From Hsuehochloa calcarea (Eukaryota > Streptophyta > Magnoliopsida > Poales > Poaceae): a DNA stretch of 64,000 nt. Location: contig CM070602.1 of the NCBI GenBank assembly GCA_036346395.1, positions 14,641,098 through 14,705,097 on the forward strand, given 5' to 3'. Below are positions 56,641 to 64,000 of this stretch, one piece after another; position 1 is the stretch's first letter; each line of letters starts with the position of its first letter. The position numbers were made by a program, and so were the translations under genes. Under the pieces are notes generated by a model that ran no database searches, was not told the DNA's origin, and saw nothing but the letters and a program-made list of their open reading frames with translations.

Positions 56641-59105
56641 TGTAATATTCTGAAAATCATATTAATATCAATAATAATAATAATTTAAGTAATTAAAGAA
56701 TTTAGAGCTTGTGCGTAATAAAAAAAAAGAATTTGTGAAATTAGAATTTTAGAATTTTTGAGAGGTATATAAATAGATTTTAGGGTCTCCAGAACCCTAG
56801 CTCTTTTCTTTTTCCACCCCCAGCCGCCAGTTTTGTTTCTTTTGCTTGTCCGCCAGATTCTCTGGCGCAAGTCGCGCCGCCACCAATTTGTGCTATACGC
56901 GTCTTGCGCCGAGCCCCCGCTTCGCGCTGAAGCCGGCTACTTGCCTCTGGCACTTGTCTTTGTGTCTTATTCTAGAGTCTCTCTTTGCCATTGGAAGATC
57001 TGCTGTTCTGCGCGTCGCGCTGCTCCTGCGTCTTCTTTGCCGGGCCGCGAGGCGCATTCTTTGCTGCGCCAAGTCTTTCCTGTCGCATTTTCTCGGCGTG
57101 AAGCCCACCGCCAAATCTTTGCTGCCGCTTGACGCGTCTTCGTGCACACGTGAGTTTTATTCGTAAGTACTAATGGCTAGCAATCAAGGCCTTTGGCTGA
57201 TTTGTTGTTTTGTTTGTTTGTGTGCACACCCGCTAGTTAGTAAGGTGCAAGTGCTATAACTAGTCCAGCAAGATGATTTTCATGCATGCATTTGTGATGC
57301 CACCACCAGCTACCGAGCTTGAACATTAGATGAGAGATTAGGAGAAATGAGGTCAAGATCTAAATTCTTGTGGGTAACTATTTTAGTTTTGTATTCTCTC
57401 TGTTTTTCTAGATTAATTAGAGATTATAATTGAGATTAATTAGAGAGGTTTAGAATTTCTAATTGAAGAGACGATTAATAGATTTGTTTAACCTGCCGTT
57501 CCGTTGTATGATTTATTCGGGAACTTTAATGGCGGATGTTGAAAATATCATCTACTAGTTAATTGTAGATAATTTCGATATCTTTCTATAGCATATTTTA
57601 TTATGTCAATCGGACAAGTAGATTTCGAGTTATGATTTTCGGAAGGCTGCTGCCTTTACGGTTGTCGTCTTTCGGCGCTGTTTTGGTAGATCGGTTATTA
57701 AAAATAGTAAATCCACTAATTAGAGTTTTTGATCTACATGAAAGTTGTAGATAACTGTCCAATGGTTCTGTAGGATCTGAGAACGCGCATTTTGGTTGAG
57801 TAAAACAAAAGTTATGAATTTAGTAAGACTGCTGTTCCGAAGCGGACAGATCGGCTTTCTGGGCTAAATACGAAGGGTTAGATGATTTAATTAGAAGACC
57901 TTGTAATCTAAGAAAATGTGGATAATTTTATAAAGAATCCAGAATGGGGTGGTTTGTGGTGATCGGACTTTCGAGTCAAAAGTTACGCTCTTTTTAGTAA
58001 CCGGACAGTTATGGGTAACTTTTTGGTACCGGTAGTAATGTGGTATATTTGGGGACGTGTAGGAGCGATGTATATTGATTGTTATTCGTATGATGCTGTA
58101 GCTTGTATTGAGATGTGTGTATTTAATGTAGGAGAGGCGTCGTACTTGTTGCCATCTGCTAGTCAAATCGTGCGCCGCAACTAGTAAAGGCAAGTGCATG
58201 GTAGATGCATGATCAATGATCGATCAACGTTTTCTTTATCTTCTATTACCATTATTGTTGTGCTTTTATTTGGTTTAATTGCAAACAATGAATTGGTATG
58301 TTTATATCTTTGTTGACAAGCATGATGAAAAGTTGAATATGATGTTTATGATGGAGTTTGCATGTTTGCATTCATAAGCATCTTTGCATAAGAGAAGGTG
58401 ATCTTGATTGATCACAACTCCACGGGAGTGGAGGAGGTCCCGATCCTTATGGAGGAGCGGGCTTGAGAGTGAATGTTGTCGCGAGCATTCACTCACGCTA
58501 TCTGATATCTGTGAAAGAAGTGCATGTGGACATATAGATTAGAGTTGCATTGATATTTGAGATTAATGGTTGTGAATCAAAGAAGATAAGCGCATGAGAA
58601 TATTAATGGAAGTACCTGTGATGATAATGAAGTTATTGAATCTTTGTTGATTTATTATTGTTTGTTGTTTATGGATGTGTTTGCCGAGTCGTGGACTCAC
58701 CCTTGCTCTATTGTTGTCTTTAGGTGATCTTGAGGATCTCGTGAATCGAGGCGAGTAGAGCACATGGATATCACATGATCATTCGCCATGATAATCTTTT
58801 CATTCAATATTGGTTTACACTTGGACATGTTAGTTATTGAATAATGTTTAGGATATCATTTGGACTAGACTATTTGCTTTATTAATTTGGATTCATTGGT
58901 TGATCTTTGCTTTGGATTATTTGCACAGTTATTATTTCCCATTGCTTATTTATTGTCGCTTGATCCATAATTATACATGTTCGTTTATGATCCATTGATA
59001 TGATTATCATTGTTTCCTTGATGTAATTTTATAGTGTGTCGATAATTATTAGTGTAAAGAGTAGTGTGGTGGCATTCTAGGCTCAGTGTTGGTATGGGTG
59101 TTACT
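56641..59105 (+). repeat. 5' LTR of the Tekay-type element (~2.46 kb)
   Basis: Starts tgtaatattctg and ends near gttact; a terminal ...CA is not evident, so the end is placed by the primer-binding site. A TATA box (tatataaata) lies at 56766-56775. Much of the rest is non-coding; GC-rich frames at 56830-57170 have no recognisable content. Confidence 0.75.
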
Positions 59106-59108
59106 GAT

Positions 59109-59120
59109 TGGTATCAGAGC
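59109..59120 (+). other. Primer-binding site (initiator tRNA-Met)
   Basis: TGGTATCAGAGC, in the expected place a few bases after the LTR end. Confidence 0.9.
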
Positions 59121-59367
59121 GGGCTTTAGGTCCGTGGTGAATAGATTAACAACTTAGGCAAACTAAAATTGTTAAAATTTGTTTTAGTATTAGTAAATCA
59201 ACTAAAATTTGCTAATGGTTAACTAACCTAAAATTTGACACACTAGTGCACAGTAGGTTAGAGAGAGGTACGAATATAGTTTTACGCTTCCGTTATGTTG
59301 TTCATTGATGGATGAGTTTATTTTGAGCTTTGAGCTCATTGTGTATTGTTGATTGTGGTTGATAGCT

Positions 59368-60250
59368 ATGCCGGGGGTAGAGGGCGTGGTCGTGGTGGCG
59401 CGATCGTGGAGGTCGTGGTCGCGAGCGAGGTTCCGTGGAGCCACCTCCTGTAGCAGAGGAGTCAGTAGCTGAGGGGGTTGCTGTTGACCCGCCTCCGGTT
59501 GGGGTCCAGGATGAAACCCCTGCTTTGTTGAGAGAGTTGGTGGGGGAGATCCGTGCTCTTCGTCAACAGGCGGATATTCGGTGGGAGGGCGTGTTGACTT
59601 CGAGGACCGCCACTCAAGGGCCAGTCACTTGGGAGGACTTTGTTGATCAGTTCAAGGGAAGTTCTACCCCTACTCTTTTGTAGAAGATGGAGGTTGCCTT
59701 GACGGCCTTTGCTCGGGGAAGAGGTCTATTCTTGAGTATGAGGTGAGTTCAACAACTTGGTTCGCTTTGTTCCTTGATGTGAACGATGATCTGCAAAGCC
59801 AAGAGGTTCCGTCGGGGTCTCACCTGAGTACCGACATGTGTTGGGAGCTACTCCACTCTGTGACTCTGACTCTGTTGTGGAGCAAGCTAGGGGCATGGAG
59901 TTGGAGATCACGCTCACAAAGGCGAAAGCCTCGTGGATCGGTAGCTTCGGTGGTGACCAAGAGGAGCTCTAGTGAGGAAGTGGGTGCATTCAATGACACC
60001 TTTCAAGAAATTCAAGGAGGACGCGATCTTTCAGTCTAGCGATCGAGGCCGTTCCTTCTTGGCGCCTCGTCCTTTTGCGGTACTCCGGCGCCGTCTGTTC
60101 GAGGCGGGGCATGCTTTGCTTTAAGTGCGGTGATGGACACCGCTTCTTGAGTGCACTTGACGGAGATTGCCGTCGGTGTGGCCGGCCGGGTCACAAGGAG
60201 CGGTGTGTCGCGAACCCGCTAAGCGTGATCAAGTGGGAGCTGTGCCATCT
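59368..60250 (+). pseudogene. Chromovirus gag with CCHC-like knuckles
   Basis: Starts at ATG 59368 (MPGVEG, basic). The frame at 59435-59683 carries ALLRELVGEIRALRQQ and VTWEDFVDQFKG, typical of gag. Shifts follow. A zinc-knuckle pair, CFKCGDGH and CRRCGRPGHKERC, is at 60110-60215, the second with three instead of four residues between H and C. Confidence 0.75.
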
Positions 60251-60455
60251 TCTTCTTCTTGATGGGTCTGCTCGAGGATCTTTTCGGATGATGATCGCTC
60301 CTCCCGCACCGCCATTTCCTTGACTTGGCGCCTCGGTAGGGTACTCTCGGCGGCCGCCACCTTCGGCACCGCTTCAGGTTGCACGACCGGCCTTACCTGC
60401 ACCGCCACAGCAGATTGTTGGGGCTCTCGCCGCCCCGGCGTCGTCTTCTTTCGCC

Positions 60456-60863
60456 ATGGCGCCACCTGGAGTGTACGCCATGCCTACTGCAGAGTCTGCG
60501 GGTCGTCCTGACGTGGTGACAGGTACTTTGCTTGTGGATTCGTTTGATGCTTTAGTCCTTTTTGATTCTAGGGCTACCTTTTCGTTTGTGTCGACGGCGT
60601 TTGCTAGGAGATCGAACTTGAGTATGCAGTGGATTTCTCAGTCAGTGTTGGTTAGTTCTCCTGGGGGTATTATTGCTAGTTCTACTGGTTGTCCTGGGTG
60701 TTCTATTATTATTGATGGAGAGAAGTTCACGGCAAATTTGATAGTTATTCAAATGGAGCCGTTCGACGTTATCTTGGGTATGGATTGGTTGCACTCTTAT
60801 CGAGCCGTGATATCCTGTTTCTGTAGAACAGTCTCTGTGCAGACCCCGTCTGGGAGACGTTGA
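60456..60863 (+). pseudogene. Chromovirus aspartic protease, active-site glycine replaced
   Basis: A 135-aa frame with the Tekay-type protease context: GTLLVDSFDALVLFDSRATFSF at the active site (Asp codon 60564-60566) and FDVILGMDWL near the end. The site is D-S-R-A where D-S/T-G-A is expected; glycine to arginine should disrupt it. This may be a true change or a sequencing error. Confidence 0.75.
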
Positions 60864-61037
60864 CCTTTCAGGGGAGTGCGCCTCCGCGCTCTCTTTCATA
60901 TTATACCGGATTGTTCGGTCGTGCGATGATGAAAATGGACTTCTTTTAGCTCTTCTTGAGAACCGAGTGTGGCTTCGCAGATTGAGGAGATTCGGTGGTT
61001 AGTGATTATCCGATGTGTTTCCTACCGAACTTAGGGA

Positions 61038-61670
61038 TTGCCACTGCGAGATGTGGAGTTTCGCATTGATCTTGTTCCGGGTACTCGTCCCATCTCGATG
61101 TCTCCATATCGATTAGCACGTCCGTTTGAGGACGAGTTGAAGAAGCAATTGGATGATTTGTTGGCTAAAGGTTTGATCGGCGTAGTGTATCGCCATGGGA
61201 GCTCTGCTTACATTCACGGAGAAGAAGGATGGGAGTTGGCGCATGTGTATTGATTATCGTGCGCTTAATGCGGTCACAATCAAGAACAAATATCCATTAC
61301 CCCGCATTGAGGATTTGTTTGATCGGTTGAATGGAGCTCAAGTATTCTCCAAGATTGATCTCGATCGGGTATAATCAAATCCGTGCGTGGCGAGATGTAG
61401 AGAAGGCGCTTTCTCCACGGTATGGGCATTATGAGTATAAAGTTATGTCTTTTGGATTGACTAATGCACTGCCATTTTATGGAGACCATGAACAACATGT
61501 TACACGAGTATCTAGATGACTTCGTGGTGGTGTTCATTGATGATATTCTTATCTATTCCAAGACCAATGAGGATCATGAGCGTCATTTGAGGTTGGTTTT
61601 AGATACTTTGAGAGAGCACAAGTTCTATGCTAAGTTGAAGATTAACCCTCAGGGTATTCTTTGTTGATCC
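61038..61670 (+). pseudogene. Chromovirus reverse transcriptase
   Basis: Landmarks in order across three or four frames: PGTRPISMSPYRLARP, KKQLDDLLAKG, IDYRALNAVTIKNKYPLPRI, FDRLNGAQVFSKIDL, YKVMSFGLTNA and the catalytic FVVVFIDDILIYSK. The start was not placed because protease and RT frames have drifted apart. Confidence 0.85.
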
Positions 61671-62280
61671 TAGCAAGGTCTCCACAGTGGTGGATTGGAA
61701 GAGGCCGACTAGTGTGAAGGAGGTGAGGAGTTTCTTGGGATTGGCTGGTTATTATCGGCGTTTTGTGCAGGATTTCTCTATCATCGCCAAACCGATGTCT
61801 CAGCTTACTCAGAAAGGTGTGAGATTCCGTGGGTGATGAGTGTGGCGCAGCTTACGCATTTTGAAGGACAGTTGGTGACCTCTCCTATTCTCACTCTTCC
61901 CGAGCCGGAAAGCGGTTCTGATCTTTTGGATCGTCACGAGTGGGTCTTGGCTGTGTTCTCATGCAAGATGGTAAGGTAATTGCTTATCGTCGAGGCGATT
62001 AAAGAAGCACGGCGAATTATCCCACTCATGATTTGGAGTTGGCTGCGGTTGTTTTTGCTCTCAAGATTTGGAGGCATTATCTATACGGCGAGCCTTGTGA
62101 TATTTTCACAGATCACAAGAGTCTCAAGTATATCTTCACTCAGAAGGATCTGAATTTGAGGCAAAGGAGGTGGTTGGAGTTGATCAAGGATTATGATCTT
62201 ACTATTCAGTATCATCCAGGCAAGGCCAATGTAGTTGCTGATGCTCTTAGTCGCAAGGCGACTCCTGCTACTCTAGATTG
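61671..62280 (+). pseudogene. Chromovirus RNase H
   Basis: Up to 61830 the connection reads in shifted frames (FLGLAGYYRRFVQDFS). The frame from 62033 then gives LAAVVFALKIWRHYLYG, FTDHKSLKYIF and RWLELIKDYDLTIQYHPGKAN, all RNase H hallmarks. DALSRKA marks the end of the domain. Confidence 0.82.
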
Positions 62281-63597
62281 CCTCATTGCTGATTTTGATC
62301 GCATGGGAATATCTTATTGTTATGCGGGCACAACACATGTTGAGACACAGTTGATTCTTGAGTCAGCTATTCCAGATCGGGTGCGGGAAGCACAACAGAG
62401 TGACCGGTTACTACAGGAGGTTAGGAAGCGTCTGGAGGAGGGCAAAGAGGGTGATTTTAGCATGGATGATTCTGGTACTTTGAGGTTTAAAGGCCGCCTT
62501 TGCGTGCCACAAAAGGCGGAGGTCAAAGATGATATCTTGAGGAAGCACATCGCACTCCGTACCTTTGTTCATCTGGTGAGACTAAGATGTATCGAGATTT
62601 GAAATGCGAATTTTGGTGGAAAAGAATGAAGGTGGATATTGCTAACTATGTGGCTTCGTGTGGTGTTTGTCAGCAAGTGAAAGCTGAGCACAAGCGTCCT
62701 GCAGGGTTGTTGCAGCCTTTGGAGGTTCCCCAGTGGCCTTGGGATGATATCTCTATGGACTTTGTGGTGGCGTTACCTCGTTCCGCGAGGAAGGATGCAG
62801 ATTTGGGTAGTGGTGGATCGATTCAGCAAGTCTGCGCACTTCATTCCTATTCGCACGACAAATTCAGCGAGTGATCTAGCTCCTATATATGTGCGTGAGA
62901 TAGTAAGACTGCATGGTGTGCCAAAGACCATCATTTACGAGCGAGGGCGCAGTTTGTCTCCAAGTTCTGGGAGAGTCTGCAGAGTGCATTGGGCACACAG
63001 CTCCGCCTTAGTACAACGTTTCACCCACAGACAGATGGGCAGTCAGAGCGTACTATTCAGACTTTAGAGGACATGTTGCGATCTTGCGTTTTGTCCTGGA
63101 AGGGTAGTTGGGAGGACCAGTTACCACTTGCAGAGTTTGCTTATAATAATAGTTACCATTCCAGTATTAGAGCTGCGCCATTTGAGGTTCTTTATGGGCG
63201 GAAGTGCAGATCGCCGCTTTGTTGGGATGCAGTTGGAGAGAAGGCAATTTTGGGTCCGGACTGGATTCAGAAGACCGTTGAGCGTGTGGCCATGGTGAGG
63301 CAGAATCTGTTAGCGGCTCGAGTAAACGAGAAAAGTTATCTTGATTTGAGGCGTGACTTGGAGTTTGCGGTGGGTGACCAGGTGCTCTTGAGAGTGTCTC
63401 CCACTAAAGGTATTGTTCGATTCGGTACCAAAGGGAAGCTTAGCCCGAGGTACGTTGGACCGTTCTCGATTATTGCAAGAATTGGGAAGTTAGCCTACCG
63501 CCTGGACCTTCCTGAGTCCATGCGTGGAGTTCATAATGTGTTTCATGTCTCGATCTTTGAGAAAGTTTTGAGAGACCCGAGCATAAGATTTCGTTAG
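62281..63597 (+). pseudogene. Chromovirus integrase
   Basis: The zinc-binding region carries YRDLKCEFWWKRMK and CGVCQQVKAEHKRP (62590-62720). The core opens with SMDFVVALPRS, then VVDRFSKSAHFIP in another frame. The usual SDRG reads YERG (62935-62945), so the second catalytic Asp is absent. The Glu region (FHPQTDGQSERTIQTLEDM) is intact. The frame 62989-63597 (202 aa) is well kept to GVHNVFHVSIFEK. Confidence 0.88.
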
Positions 63598-63833
63598 AGC
63601 CGTTGACTATTGAGCAAGACCTCACGGTTGAGTCGCGTCCGTGCGCGATTCGGAGAGGTCGGAGCGAGTCTTTGAGGCACAAGACGTTGGTATACGTCAA
63701 AGTCTTTGTGGGCGATCGATCGAGAGAGGCGACTTGGGAGTTGGAGTCTCGCATGCGCGAGCAATATCCGGAGTTGTTCACGTCTGCACGTGTTGTTTTG
63801 TTGTTTAATTTCAGCGATGTAGTTTTTATTTGA
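63597..63833 (+). pseudogene. Chromodomain-like C-terminal tail
   Basis: After a stop at 63595-63597 the frame at 63603 reads MTIEQDLTVESRPCAI, then KVFVGDRSREATWELESRM and YPELF. Its EATWE core is that of the chromodomain/CR tail of Tekay chromovirus integrase, which directs integration to heterochromatin in the family. Confidence 0.75.
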
Positions 63834-63876
63834 GTAGAACGCGATTAGAATTCGGTCGAATTCGTTAAGAAGTGAA

Positions 63877-64000
63877 TGTAATATTACAAAATCATATTAA
63901 TATCAATAATAATAATAATTTAAGTAATTAAAGAATTTAGAGCTTGTGCGTAATAAAAAAAAAGAATTTGTGAAATTAGAATTTTAGAATTTTGAGAGGT
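63877..64000 (+). repeat. 3' LTR of the Tekay-type element (cut by window end)
   Basis: The first ~124 bp match 56641-56766 with only a few differences. The preceding aagaagtgaa may be the polypurine tract. Confidence 0.85.

Larger units (their letters stand above)
56641..64000 (+). mobile_element. Tekay-type Ty3/Gypsy chromovirus, 3' LTR runs off the window
   Basis: 5' LTR 56641-59105, primer-binding site 59109-59120, gag, protease, RT, RNase H, integrase with chromodomain-like tail, then the 3' LTR from 63877. Integrase after RNase H and the C-terminal tail identify a chromovirus. It is inserted in Sirevirus gag at 56640/56641. The target duplication cannot be checked because the right end is outside the window. 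Confidence 0.9.

Overview
This window looks like a piece of a repeat-rich grass (Poaceae-type monocot) nuclear genome. The reasons are GT-AG introns in plant-type genes, long Ty3/Gypsy LTRs of the Tekay type, Copia LTRs opening like the BARE/Angela group, a Sirevirus with repeated polypurine tracts, a CACTA end with TTTGCCGAG-type subterminal repeats, and a Stowaway-like MITE. I could not name the species.

Only two genes look intact, both on the + strand. One is a four-exon, 189-aa, single-RRM protein resembling plant RBM7 (30701-33092). The other is an eight-exon, 388-aa GT31 beta-1,3-galactosyltransferase (43880-48587). The galactosyltransferase carries a young 2.8-kb non-autonomous Copia element in its fourth intron, yet its exons and splice sites still join in one open frame. 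A third gene, an R2R3-MYB factor (2541-7430), is dead: it has lost its 5' part, carries two deletions, is split by a 4.1-kb solo LTR with a perfect 5-bp target duplication, and has a nonsense codon further on.

Layout. 1-2440: AT-rich flank with short direct repeats. 2541-7430: MYB pseudogene split by the solo LTR. 7725-9130: duplicated promoter-like block, 50-bp tandem repeat and a CACTA terminus. 9198-13590: gag-only Gypsy remnant with 3' LTR. 13591-23060: tandem array of about 0.8-kb units, split by a decayed Copia element (13623-19819). 23156-29575: Copia element on the minus strand with target duplications, PBS and PPT. 30701-33092: RRM gene. 34500-37080: unassigned sequence with a terminal-inverted-repeat candidate. 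37131-37492: array of small hairpins. 37493-39325: two LTR-element fragments. 40587-43420: LINE fragment split by a solo Copia LTR. 43880-48587: galactosyltransferase. 49739-49999: MITE. 50532-56640: LTR debris and a Sirevirus with pol deleted. 56641-64000: Tekay chromovirus whose 3' LTR runs off the window.

Most coding capacity here is retrotransposon gag/pol, nearly all broken by frameshifts and stops, including in an element whose LTR starts are almost identical. No CRISPR array, operon or convincing tRNA/rRNA gene was seen. The items I find most worth a second look are the hairpin array with compensatory stem changes (37131-37492), the gag-protease-only Copia element in a working gene's intron, the tandem array sharing a block with the RRM gene's upstream region, and the layered MYB wreck.
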